From Dehalococcoidia bacterium (GTDB lineage: Bacteria > Chloroflexota > Dehalococcoidia > Tepidiformales > Tepidiformaceae): a DNA stretch of 38,414 nt. The stretch lies in assembly GCA_020847765.1 (NCBI GenBank), contig JADLBJ010000001.1, positions 1 through 38,414 of the forward strand, given 5' to 3'. Shown here one piece after another: positions 14,923 through 23,112 of the stretch. Position 1 is the first letter of the stretch, and the number at the start of each line of letters is the position of its first letter. The notes under the pieces were generated by a model. The model searched no databases. It saw only the letters and a program-made list of their open reading frames with translations, and had not been told where the DNA came from. The position numbers were made by a program, and so were the translations under genes.

Positions 14923-16038
14923 CTACTCCACGTCTCGCACCCAGCCGAGGAAGCGGGCACCCGGCTCGGGTGCGAGCGCCTCGCGGCGGCTGGAAGAGAC
15001 GATCTCGATGGTCTCGGATGGTTCGCCCACGCCCTCGCGGCTGGCGGCGTAGACTGCCGCGGCGAGCTGTGAGCCATCCGGAGACCAGCGCAATGGGAAG
15101 ACGTAGGTGGCACCGGCGTCGCCCCCGGTCAGCTGCAGATTGCCGCCGGGCCCGCCGAAGTCCGGAAGGTCGGACCCCGGCCGCCAGGACGCACCCAGCT
15201 GGTCCCCCACGGCGGGCAGGTCGCTGACAGTGCCGGCGGCGATGACGAGCACGCGGCCGGCGTACGTGCGCCCGCCGACGCCCAGCCGGTCGACAAAGGC
15301 CAGGCGGGCGCCGTCCGGGCTGAGCGACCAGTCGCGCGTCAGCCCGGGGCTGTAGGTCACAAGCTTTTCGACCTGCCCGTCGTGCTGGACCCAGAGGGAG
15401 GACCCCGACTGGTCCACGACGACGACGAAGAGGCGCGTGCCGTCCAGGCTGTAGCCCACGGGCACGGCTTCGAGCGCGCCGTCGAAGCGGGCAACCTCGG
15501 CCGCCGCACCCGTCAGCGCGTGCACCTCGCGGATGACGGCCTGCGTTCCGTCGTCGGCGCGGGCGGTGAGCGCGAGGCGGTTGCCGGTGGGCGCCCAGAC
15601 GGCGGGCGACTGGAAGTCGAACACGCCTTCGACGTCGAGCGTGTCGCCCGAGGGCAGCGCGACGACGCTCAGGCGGGCGCCGGCCAGGGAGGGCGAGCCG
15701 ATGTGGAGAAGCGCCAGGCGGTCGCCGAGGGGACTGGCAGCACCATGCGCGTGCAGGTTGAAGGCGTAAGGGAAGGCCGCCACCTGGCGGGGCACTCCGC
15801 CGCCGGTGGCGCGTACCATCACCGCGTCGAAGCCGTCGCGCGGTACGGAATAGGCGACCGCGCGAAAAGCAGAGGCGTCGACGCGAGCCAGGGCCGGGTA
15901 GGAGCGCTCGTCGGAGGCGGGAACCGCGGCGAGGGCGGCCCAGAGGAGAATCGTCCCCAGGACGGCGACGAGCCCGAGCACGAAGGGGGTGGCAGAGGGC
16001 GGCACATGGGAACGATGGCGGGCTCCGGGTGCGAACAC
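14923..16038 (-). CDS. Membrane-anchored beta-propeller protein (PD40/TolB-like), copy A
   Basis: A protein of 371 residues from GTG. One membrane helix near residues 18-42 (FVLGLVAVLGTILLWAALAA) is followed by blades carrying ASPLGDRLALLH, PAVWAPTGNRLALTAR, DWSLSPDGARLAFVDR and LRWSPDGSQLAAAVY, ending in FLGWVRDVE. It shares order and motifs with the next gene (TRDW.LSPDG.RLA in both), which points to tandem duplication. First gene of a four-gene operon with copy B, the transglycosylase-like protein and the DUF6391-like protein. A sensing or scaffold role at the envelope is only an inference. Confidence 0.75.
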   Translation of the reverse strand: MFAPGARHRSHVPPSATPFVLGLVAVLGTILLWAALAAVPASDERSYPALARVDASAFRAVAYSVPRDGFDAVMVRATGGGVPRQVAAFPYAFNLHAHGAASPLGDRLALLHIGSPSLAGARLSVVALPSGDTLDVEGVFDFQSPAVWAPTGNRLALTARADDGTQAVIREVHALTGAAAEVARFDGALEAVPVGYSLDGTRLFVVVVDQSGSSLWVQHDGQVEKLVTYSPGLTRDWSLSPDGARLAFVDRLGVGGRTYAGRVLVIAAGTVSDLPAVGDQLGASWRPGSDLPDFGGPGGNLQLTGGDAGATYVFPLRWSPDGSQLAAAVYAASREGVGEPSETIEIVSSSRREALAPEPGARFLGWVRDVE

Positions 16039-16144
16039 TGCCTACCTCGCGCTGAGCCGCGCCACCAGAAAGCCCGGGGGCGCGCTGCCGGCGGCTCGAG
16101 GCCGCCGCTGCTGTGGAAAGGCCGGTACCCCCGCTGTACCGCAC

Positions 16145-16163
16145 GCGTGAATCTCGCTCACGC
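16145..16163. repeat. Inverted repeat GCGTGA-N7-TCACGC in the operon leader
   Basis: Perfect 6-bp arms around a 7-nt loop, between the predicted promoter and the first propeller gene. Could be an operator or an RNA hairpin. Confidence 0.4.
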
Positions 16164-16171
16164 TGGAGCCG

Positions 16172-16200
16172 AAAGTAACAACGCCACCGCCCGGCGTCAA
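16172..16200 (-). promoter_or_regulatory. Possible promoter of the propeller operon
   Basis: On the minus strand: TTGACG (16195-16200), a 17-nt spacer and TACTTT (16172-16177). This predicts a leader of ~125 nt before the GTG at 16038. The -35 is good; the -10 is weak. Confidence 0.4.
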
Positions 16201-16286
16201 TAATTGATTAAGGCCGCGATCATTCAACGGCTCTGCCGGGTGGGCCCGAGCACCGGGGCGCGTGCTACCATTCGAAGCAGACGCGC

Positions 16287-16970
16287 ATGCTCTTCGCCTT
16301 CGACCAGTTTCGCGACAACCCGCCTGCCCTCTTCGCCTACCTCGCCGCCGTCCTCCTGACATTCGGGCTGGGGCTCGTCTTCCACGAGTTCTGCCACGCC
16401 TGGACGGCCTACGAGCTCGGGGACAACACGGCCGCCCGGCAGGGGCGCCTGAGCCTGAACCCGGCCCGCCACCTGGACCCGATGGGCTCTATCCTGCTGC
16501 TCGTCGTTGGCTTCGGCTTTGCGCGGCCGACGCCGTTCACGCCGTCGCGGTTGCGCATCGGAGCGCGCTGGGGCAGCCTGCTCGTCGCCGCCGCCGGACC
16601 CGTCTCCAACTTCGTCATCGCCGCGCTCGCCGCCCTGCCCATCAAGCTCGGCTACATCGACTCCGTCACGAGCTTCGACGGCATCGCCGACGCCAGCGGT
16701 CGGGAGATCCTCGGCCTCTTCCTCGTCTTCATCGCCTGGTTCAATGTCCTTCTCGGCATCTTCAACCTGATCCCCATCCCGCCGCTCGATGGCTCGAAGG
16801 TCGCCTACGCGCTGGTGCCGGCCCTGCGCCCGGGGCTGCAGGCGCTCGAACAGTGGGGAATGGGCATCCTCATGACACTGTTCGTCATCAGCTTCCTCGC
16901 GCCGCAGCTGAACGTCCTGGGCTGGTTCATGGGCGGCGTCGGGAACGAGATCTTCCGGCTCATAACATGA
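16287..16970 (+). CDS. Site-2 protease family (M50) membrane metalloprotease
   Basis: A protein of 227 residues with about five or six hydrophobic segments. The zinc motif HEFCH (H33-E34-x-x-H37) lies in a membrane helix, and the third ligand is D168 in NLIPIPPLDG, the family's second signature. This is the short S2P form without PDZ domains, as in many Chloroflexota and Firmicutes. It would cleave substrates within the bilayer, for example anti-sigma factors, but none is encoded nearby. A TACCAT box at 16266-16271 could be its -10. Its stop overlaps the next gene's ATG (ATGA), so the two are translationally coupled. Confidence 0.9.
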   Translation: MLFAFDQFRDNPPALFAYLAAVLLTFGLGLVFHEFCHAWTAYELGDNTAARQGRLSLNPARHLDPMGSILLLVVGFGFARPTPFTPSRLRIGARWGSLLVAAAGPVSNFVIAALAALPIKLGYIDSVTSFDGIADASGREILGLFLVFIAWFNVLLGIFNLIPIPPLDGSKVAYALVPALRPGLQALEQWGMGILMTLFVISFLAPQLNVLGWFMGGVGNEIFRLIT

Positions 16971-17452
16971 TCCGCCAGCGCGTCCGCCAATTCCTCGGCG
17001 CGGGTGCCCGGCCGGGAGCGGCCGAGCGCGCCCTGGCCGAGGTGCACCTTCCCGCCGAGCTGCAGGCGCTCTTCTTCGCCCAGCACCCGCGCGACGTCGT
17101 GCACGCGGCCGCCACAGCGCGCTGGCTGCTCGCCCGCGGCCACGCCGACGCGGAGCTCATCCAGGCCGCCCTCCTGCACGACGTCGGCAAAGGCCACCAG
17201 CGGCGCCTCGACCGCGTCGCCTACGTGCTCGCCGAGCGCGCCGGAATGGCGACGGCCCTTGCCAGCCCGGGCTCGCATTTCGCGTTGCGGCGCGCCCTCG
17301 CGCGCAGCGCGGCCCACGGCGCGGCCGGTGCCGAACGGCTGCGCGAAGCCGGGGCCGCGGCCCGCGTGGTGGAGCTGACTTTGCGCCACCATTCCCCCTC
17401 CCACAGCGACGCTGTGCTAGCCTTACTGCAGCAGGCGGACGCAGCCAGCTAG
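16967..17452 (+). CDS. HD domain protein (putative metal-dependent phosphohydrolase)
   Basis: A protein of 161 residues. H46 in DVVHAAATARWLL and the LLHDVGKG motif (H71-D72, K75) form the H...HD part of an HD metal site; further histidines occur in ELTLRHHSPSHSD. The family hydrolyses phosphates of nucleotides or cyclic dinucleotides, but the substrate is not readable here. The ATG at 16967 overlaps the protease stop. Followed after 29 nt by tyrA. Confidence 0.8.
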   Translation: MIRQRVRQFLGAGARPGAAERALAEVHLPAELQALFFAQHPRDVVHAAATARWLLARGHADAELIQAALLHDVGKGHQRRLDRVAYVLAERAGMATALASPGSHFALRRALARSAAHGAAGAERLREAGAAARVVELTLRHHSPSHSDAVLALLQQADAAS

Positions 17453-17481
17453 CGGCGCCGCCTTCAAGGGGAACCTCCACG

Positions 17482-18534
17482 ATGGCCCGTTCTCGTATCG
17501 CCATCCTTGGCACCGGCCTGATCGGCACGTCTCTCGGACTGGCGCTTATGTCGCGCAAAGAGCGCGACTACGAAGTCGTCGGTGCCGACCGCGACCGCGC
17601 CCACGCCCGCGAGGCGAAGAAGATGGGCGCCATCGACCGCGACGTCGGCTCGCTGCAGGAGGCACTCGAAGAGGCCGCGCTCGTCATCCTCGCCGTCCCC
17701 GTGATGGGCGCGCGGAAGATCCTGGAAGAGGCCGGCCAGTACCTCCAACCCGGCGCGATCGTGACCGACACCTGCAGCACCAAGTCCGACATCCTCCGCT
17801 GGGCGGCCGAGTTTCTGCCCGAAAGCGTCCACTTCGTCGGCGGCCACCCCATGGCCGGGCGCGAGAAGAGCGGCCCCGGGGCGGCCTCCGTCGAGCTCTT
17901 CCGCGACGCCATGTGGGCCATCGTGCCCTCCCCCCGCGCCGACGAGCGTGCCGTCAGCGTCATCCTCGGCCTGGTGGAGTCAGTCGGCGCCTACCCTCTC
18001 TACATCGACGCCCAGGAGCACGACACCTACGCGGCGGCCGTGAGCCATCTGCCCATCCTGCTCTCCGTCGCCCTCTTCCGGATGGTGCGCGACAGCCAGG
18101 GCTGGGAAGACGCGGGCTTGCTTGCCGGCCCCGCCTTCCGTGACCTCACCCGGCTGGCCAGCGGCGACCCGGCCATGTCGCGCGATATCATGGCGACGAA
18201 CCGGGAGGCGATCCTGCACTGGCTGGACCGCTATCAGCAGGAGCTGACGACCATGCGCAAGGCGCTCGAGCTCGGCGGCCAGCCGGTGGCCGACCTCTTT
18301 TCGAGCACCCAGTTCGACCGCGACAGCTTCATCGAGAACCCGCCGATCCGGCGGCGGCCAGAGGGGGTGGAGGCGCCCTCCGCTCAGGACACCCTCGGCC
18401 GGCTGTTCGTCGGCGGCCTCTATGACAAGCTGAAGGACGTCACCTCGCGCGCCGGCAGCAGCGGCACGCCCATGCGCGACGACGAGCTGCGGCGCAAGCT
18501 TGGGGTGCCCGAAGACCGTGACGGCGAGCGTTAG
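17482..18534 (+). CDS. tyrA: Prephenate dehydrogenase
   Basis: A cytoplasmic enzyme of 350 residues that oxidatively decarboxylates prephenate to 4-hydroxyphenylpyruvate in tyrosine synthesis. The Rossmann fingerprint is AILGTGLIGTSLG (G10, G12, G15). The substrate-site motifs GGHPMAGREKSG and SHLPILLS are present. The C-terminal ~60 residues extend past the usual dehydrogenase domain but do not look like an ACT domain, so feedback control by tyrosine through ACT is unlikely. AGGGGA precedes the ATG by ~9 nt. It overlaps aroA by 17 nt. Confidence 0.93.
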   Translation: MARSRIAILGTGLIGTSLGLALMSRKERDYEVVGADRDRAHAREAKKMGAIDRDVGSLQEALEEAALVILAVPVMGARKILEEAGQYLQPGAIVTDTCSTKSDILRWAAEFLPESVHFVGGHPMAGREKSGPGAASVELFRDAMWAIVPSPRADERAVSVILGLVESVGAYPLYIDAQEHDTYAAAVSHLPILLSVALFRMVRDSQGWEDAGLLAGPAFRDLTRLASGDPAMSRDIMATNREAILHWLDRYQQELTTMRKALELGGQPVADLFSSTQFDRDSFIENPPIRRRPEGVEAPSAQDTLGRLFVGGLYDKLKDVTSRAGSSGTPMRDDELRRKLGVPEDRDGER

Positions 18535-19816
18535 CCGCCCGCCCCGTTTGCGCTGCCGGGTCCAGGTGCCCGGCGACAAGTCGCTCTCCCATCGCGCTCT
18601 CCTCTTCAACGCCGTGGCCGACGGCACGGCGGTCATCGAGCAGCCGCTCGACGCAGCCGACGTGCGCTCCACGGCGGCCTGCCTCGGTGCGCTGGGCGTG
18701 CAGATCGACTGGCCGGCAGGCGGGGCGGCGCGCGTCACCGGGCAGGGCCTCCACGGCCTCTTCGAAAGCGAAACGGTGCTCGACTGCGGCAACAGCGGCA
18801 CGACGATGCGGCTGCTGGCCGGGCTGCTCGCCGCCCACCCGCTGCTCAGCGTGATCACCGGCGACGCCTCCCTGCGCCGGCGGCCGATGGCGCGCGTCGT
18901 CTCCCCCTTGCGGCAGATGGGCGCCCACATCCACGCCCGCACCGGCGACACCCAGGCGCCTATCGTGATCAAGGGCGGCGGCCTGACGGGCGTCGACTAC
19001 GCCAGCCCGGTGGCGAGCGCCCAGGTGAAGTCCGCCATCCTGCTTGCCGGCCTCTATGCCGAGGGCAAGACGCGCGTCCAGGAGCCGGCGCGCTCCCGCG
19101 ACCACACGGAGCGAATGCTCGCCGCCATGGGCGCAGAGATCGAAAGCGAAGGCACGGCCACCACCATCCGGCCGGCGTCGCGCCTCGCGCCCCTCTCCCT
19201 GCGCGTGCCCGGTGACGTCTCCAGCGCCGCTCCCTGGCTCGTGCTCGCCGCCTGCCACCCCGACGCCGAGGTTGTCGTCATGGGCGTGAACGTCAACCCG
19301 ACACGCACCGGCCTCCTCGACATCCTGGGCGCGATGGGCGCCAACGTGGAGCTGCTCGAGACGCGCGAGAGCGGGGGCGAGCCCGTGGCCGACCTCGTCG
19401 TCCGCTCGGCCCGCCTCCGCGGCACGACCGTGGGCGGCGCGCTCGTGCCGCGGGCCATCGACGAGCTGCCGCTGGTCGCCCTCCTCGGCTGCTTCGCCGA
19501 GGGCGAGACCGTCGTGCGGGACGCCGCCGAACTGCGCGCCAAGGAGTCGGACCGCGTCGACGCCGTCGTCCAGGTGCTCGGCCGGATGGGGGCGCACGTC
19601 GTCGCGCGGCCAGACGGCTTTCTCGTGCAGGGCCCCGTCGCCCTGCACGGGGCGCGCGTCGACGCCGGCGGAGACCATCGCGTCGGCATGCTCGCCGGTG
19701 TGGCGGGAATGCTGGCGGAGGGCGAGACGCGGGTTGCCAACGACGCCGTCGCGGTCTCCTACCCGGCCTTCTGGCAGGACCTCGCGACCGCGGCCGAGGA
19801 GGCGAGGACGGCATGA
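18518..19816 (+). CDS. aroA: 3-phosphoshikimate 1-carboxyvinyltransferase (EPSP synthase)
   Basis: A protein of 432 residues that transfers the enolpyruvyl group of PEP to shikimate-3-phosphate, step six of the shikimate pathway. Motifs: VPGDKSLSHRALL (K21, S22, R26), CGNSGTTMRLLAGLL (~90-104), RRRPMARV, SAQVKSAILLAGL and LRAKESDRV. NSGTTMR rather than NAGTAMR resembles Gram-positive EPSP synthases; glyphosate response cannot be told from this. The GTG at 18518 is chosen because a TTG at 18500 would deepen the overlap with tyrA. Its stop overlaps the next ATG (ATGA). Confidence 0.95.
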   Translation: MTASVSRPPRLRCRVQVPGDKSLSHRALLFNAVADGTAVIEQPLDAADVRSTAACLGALGVQIDWPAGGAARVTGQGLHGLFESETVLDCGNSGTTMRLLAGLLAAHPLLSVITGDASLRRRPMARVVSPLRQMGAHIHARTGDTQAPIVIKGGGLTGVDYASPVASAQVKSAILLAGLYAEGKTRVQEPARSRDHTERMLAAMGAEIESEGTATTIRPASRLAPLSLRVPGDVSSAAPWLVLAACHPDAEVVVMGVNVNPTRTGLLDILGAMGANVELLETRESGGEPVADLVVRSARLRGTTVGGALVPRAIDELPLVALLGCFAEGETVVRDAAELRAKESDRVDAVVQVLGRMGAHVVARPDGFLVQGPVALHGARVDAGGDHRVGMLAGVAGMLAEGETRVANDAVAVSYPAFWQDLATAAEEARTA

Positions 19817-20445
19817 CCATCACCCGGCGCCCCGTGGCGATCGTCCTCCACGGCCCCTCTGGCGTCGGCAAGGACACGGTCATCGACGCTCTGCGCGCGC
19901 GCTGCGGCATCCACCGGCCGACGAGCTCCACCAGCCGCCCCCCGCGCGACGACGAGCGCGACGGCGTCCACTACCATTTCCTCGGCCGGGCCGAATTCGA
20001 ACGGAAGATCGCCCGAGGCGACTTCATCGAATGGGCCGACGTCTACGGCGACTGGAAGGGGCTGGAGCGGCAGGAGGTGGAGCGCCCGCTGGCCGAGGGC
20101 CGGGACATCATCATTCGCACCGACGTGCAGGGGGCGCGCACCTGGCGGGAGCGTCTCGCCGGAGCCGTCACCGTCCTCCTCGTCCCCGAGCACGTCGACG
20201 CGGTCCGCGAACGACTCGCCGCACGCGGCAGCGACGACGAGGCCGCGGTCCGTCGCCGCCTGGCCGAGTTCGACGCCGAGATCGCCGACGCCCCCAACAA
20301 CGACTACGTTGTCGCCAACCGCAACGGCCGCGCCCACGAGGCCGTCGCAGAGCTGCTGCAGATCGTCGAACGGGAGCGGGCGAACGCCGACCGTCCCGCG
20401 CCCCGGCTGCAGGCCGCGCATGCCCTCGAGGAGCCGGGCCGGTAG
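19813..20445 (+). CDS. gmk: Guanylate kinase (divergent)
   Basis: A protein of 210 residues that phosphorylates GMP to GDP. The P-loop is GPSGVGKD (14-21). Residues 40-56 fit the guanylate-kinase signature T-[ST]-R-x2-R-x2-E-x2-G-x2-Y-x-F exactly. The lid/NMP region is divergent: IEWADVYGDWKGLE replaces the common AEVFGNYYGT, and RTDVQGAR replaces the usual EIDVQGA. It could be the housekeeping enzyme or a specialised paralogue. In many bacteria cytidylate kinase follows aroA; here a guanylate kinase does. Coupled to aroA by a 4-nt overlap. Confidence 0.85.
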   Translation: MTITRRPVAIVLHGPSGVGKDTVIDALRARCGIHRPTSSTSRPPRDDERDGVHYHFLGRAEFERKIARGDFIEWADVYGDWKGLERQEVERPLAEGRDIIIRTDVQGARTWRERLAGAVTVLLVPEHVDAVRERLAARGSDDEAAVRRRLAEFDAEIADAPNNDYVVANRNGRAHEAVAELLQIVERERANADRPAPRLQAAHALEEPGR

Positions 20446-20476
20446 CATTGCCCGCGACGCACTCCCGGGAGCTGCC

Positions 20477-21322
20477 ATGGACCCCTCGTTCTGCGACCTC
20501 TTCAGCCTCGACGGCAAGGTGGCCCTGGTCACCGGCGCCTCGAGCGGCCTGGGCGTGGCCTTCGCCCGCGGACTGGCGCGCGCCGGCGCCGACGTCGTCG
20601 TTACCGCGCGCCGCACCGCGCTCGTCGAGCAGACGGCGGCCATGTGTCGTTCCTACGGCGTGCGGGCGACGGCGATGCCCGCCGACATCACCGACGAGGA
20701 GGAGTTCGAGCGCCTCTTCGAACGGACCGTGGCCGACTACGGCCGCCTGGACGTCCTGGTCAACAACGCCGGCTTCACCGACCGCTCCGGGCTGCGGCAC
20801 GACCTGGCGAGCGTGAAGCGGATGCGTGCCGTCCTGGAGCTCGACCTCTTCGCGACCATGAACGGCTGCCGCCTCGGCGCCCGCCAGATGCTCCGCCAGG
20901 GCGGCGGCGCCATCGTCAACGTCAGCTCCATGCTCGGGCGCGTGGGCAGCGAGTACCGGGCGGCCTCGTACCACGCGGCCAAGGGCGGCGTCGACGCCCT
21001 CACCCGCGTGCTCGCCCTCGAATACGCCCGCGAAGGGATCCGCGTGAACGCGATCGCCCCCTCCTACTTCGAGGAGACGGACCTCTCCGACGCGATCTTC
21101 CAGAACCCGGACACGCGCCGCCACACGATCGAGCGGACGCCGATGGGGCGCCTGGGCAAGCCCGAGGACCTGGAGGGCGCCGTCGTCTTCCTCGCCAGCG
21201 ACGCCGCGCGCTACGTCACCGGGCACATCCTCTACGTCGATGGCGGCTGGACGGCGGGCGGCGGCTACCACCAGTCGCCGCCGCCCTGGGAGACGGAGCC
21301 GGGGCACCAGCGCCCGGGCTGA
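20477..21322 (+). CDS. SDR family NAD(P)-dependent oxidoreductase
   Basis: A protein of 281 residues, classical short-chain dehydrogenase. Cofactor motif TGASSGLG (19-26), NNAG at 96-99, catalytic serine in NVSSMLG (150-151) and Y165-x3-K169 in ASYHAAKGG, then the NAIAPSYFEET and LYVDGGWTAGG ends typical of the family. The acid after the second strand is replaced by VTARRT, which suggests NADPH preference. The substrate is unknown. It lies 31 nt after gmk on the same strand, with GGGAG upstream of the ATG. It converges with the VWA gene, stop codons 1 nt apart. Confidence 0.92.
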   Translation: MDPSFCDLFSLDGKVALVTGASSGLGVAFARGLARAGADVVVTARRTALVEQTAAMCRSYGVRATAMPADITDEEEFERLFERTVADYGRLDVLVNNAGFTDRSGLRHDLASVKRMRAVLELDLFATMNGCRLGARQMLRQGGGAIVNVSSMLGRVGSEYRAASYHAAKGGVDALTRVLALEYAREGIRVNAIAPSYFEETDLSDAIFQNPDTRRHTIERTPMGRLGKPEDLEGAVVFLASDAARYVTGHILYVDGGWTAGGGYHQSPPPWETEPGHQRPG

Positions 21323-21323
21323 G

Positions 21324-23096
21324 TCAGTAGTCGCGCGGGTCGCCGCCGCCGGCGAAGGCGTCGCGCATGGCGGCCAGGCGGGCGCGTTCGGCGAGCAGCT
21401 TCAGGATCTCTGTCGCCTCGGCAGCCGTCGGCTTCTCGCCAGCCTGCTGAATGGCCGCGGCGATGCGTGCGTCGACGCGGGCGAGCTGGCGTTCGACCTC
21501 GGCTGGGCTCTGCGGTCCGGGCGTGCTGTTCGCCTGGGCGCCGCCGCCGCCGGACTGCGGCGTGGTCCCGGGCGGGGGCGTCGATCCGGCCTCGGGCGTC
21601 TGGCCGCCCGTCTGGCTCTGGTCCCCGCCTCCGTCCGGTGCGGGCGTCGGCGTGGCCCCGGCCTGCTGCTGGTCAGAGGCTTGCTGGTCGCGCGGCTGGA
21701 GGAGGCGGAGGACGACCTCGAAGTCGTGGCGGCTGGCGTCGCTCCGGGGGTTCTCGATGAGGGCGCTGCGGAAGGCGTCGAGCGCGGCCGGCAGGTCGTT
21801 CTGGGCAAAGCGCTGGTGGCCGATGCTGGCGAAGGCCTGCGCGCGCGTGGCCGCCGAGGGCGAGGCGAGGGCGCGGCGCGCGGCCAGGGCCGCCTCGTCG
21901 TAGCGCCCGGCCGCGGAGAGCGCGGCGGCGAGGTTGAGGCTGACGTGCGGGTTGTCGGGCGCTTCCGCCTGGGCCTGCGTGAACAGCGCGATCGCCCGGT
22001 CGGTCTGGCCGGCCCGGAGCGCCGCACGCGCCTCGTCGTTGAGTTCGTATGCGCGGGAGGCACAGCCGGCGAGCAGCACGCCCGCGAGTGCCGCGCCGGA
22101 CAGGCCGAGGAGCCGCCGCCGGGCGGGCAGGGTCACGCGTTCGGCCACGACGCCAAGCAGCAGCAGCGCGAGCGCGCCGGCGGCGAACCACTGGTAGCGC
22201 TCGACGGGCAGGCGCGCGGACTCCCGCTCGAACTGGGCCGCTTTCAGCGCACGCACCCGCGCTTCCACCGTCCCGGGCAGGGAGCCGAGGTCGCTACCGA
22301 CATACCGCCCCCCCTCCGAGGCCGCCAGGGCGCGCAGGAACGGCTCGTTCAGGCGCGTGACGATCGGCTGCCCGTTGGCGTCCTTCTTGTCGACGAGGCG
22401 CCCGCTGCTCGCGTCGTAGACAGGCACCGTGCCGCCGCCCGGCGTGCCCGCACCGGCGACGATCAGCCCGATGCCGGAAGCGCGCACGTGCTCGGCTTCG
22501 GCAGCGGCGTCGCCCTCCAGGTCGTCGCCGTCGCTGATGAAGACCATGAGGCGGCCGGCGTCGGTGGTGGCGTCGAAAGCGTTGAGAGCCACGTCGAGCC
22601 CGGTGGCGGCGTTCGTCCCCTTCTCCACGATGACGGGCCCCGTGTCGAGCGCGCGAACGACGCGCATCGCGGCCTCGAGGTCGGTCGTCAGCGGGAAGCG
22701 GACGCGGGCATTGCCGGCGAAAACGACGAGGCCGGCGCGGTCGCCGCCGAGCCGCCGCAAGCTTGCCGTGATGGCGTTCTTGGCCGCCTCCAGGCGGTTC
22801 GGCTGGACGTCTGTGGCGGCCATGCTGCGGGAGACGTCGAGCACGACGACGAGCTCGGCGCCACGGCGGGGGATGAAGGACTCATGCGTCCCCCAGCGCG
22901 GCTGCGCGGCAGCGACGATCGTGAGCGCGGCGGCCACGGCGAAGGAGCCTGCCGCCAGGTAGCGCGGCGCCCGCGGCCGGAAGCGCGTCAACGAGGCGGC
23001 CTGCCGGCGCCCCCGGCGTGCCCCCAGCCACCAGACGGCCAGGCCAGCGGGCACGGCCGGCAGAAACGCCAGCACCCAGGCATGGGCGAAGCTCAC
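21324..23096 (-). CDS. VWA domain protein fused to a TPR lipoprotein-like module (BatB-BatC type)
   Basis: A protein of 590 residues. Two N-terminal membrane helices (4-25, 47-66), a von Willebrand A domain (~82-260) with MIDAS D87-V-S89-R-S91, a third helix (~305-325), then TPR-like repeats (~350-465), a Gln/Pro/Gly/Thr-rich linker and a charged coiled-coil tail. It corresponds to the BatA/BatB plus BatC proteins of Bat operons, which with MoxR are linked to envelope stress and complex assembly. The anomaly is an internal, complete lipoprotein signal at 321-345 (RRRLLGLSGAALAGVLLAGC) starting at an in-frame GTG (22136). It looks like two genes joined without a stop, or a gene with an internal start. 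Confidence 0.85.
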   Translation of the reverse strand: MSFAHAWVLAFLPAVPAGLAVWWLGARRGRRQAASLTRFRPRAPRYLAAGSFAVAAALTIVAAAQPRWGTHESFIPRRGAELVVVLDVSRSMAATDVQPNRLEAAKNAITASLRRLGGDRAGLVVFAGNARVRFPLTTDLEAAMRVVRALDTGPVIVEKGTNAATGLDVALNAFDATTDAGRLMVFISDGDDLEGDAAAEAEHVRASGIGLIVAGAGTPGGGTVPVYDASSGRLVDKKDANGQPIVTRLNEPFLRALAASEGGRYVGSDLGSLPGTVEARVRALKAAQFERESARLPVERYQWFAAGALALLLLGVVAERVTLPARRRLLGLSGAALAGVLLAGCASRAYELNDEARAALRAGQTDRAIALFTQAQAEAPDNPHVSLNLAAALSAAGRYDEAALAARRALASPSAATRAQAFASIGHQRFAQNDLPAALDAFRSALIENPRSDASRHDFEVVLRLLQPRDQQASDQQQAGATPTPAPDGGGDQSQTGGQTPEAGSTPPPGTTPQSGGGGAQANSTPGPQSPAEVERQLARVDARIAAAIQQAGEKPTAAEATEILKLLAERARLAAMRDAFAGGGDPRDY

Positions 23097-23112
23097 GGCG
23101 CGCCCACCACCG

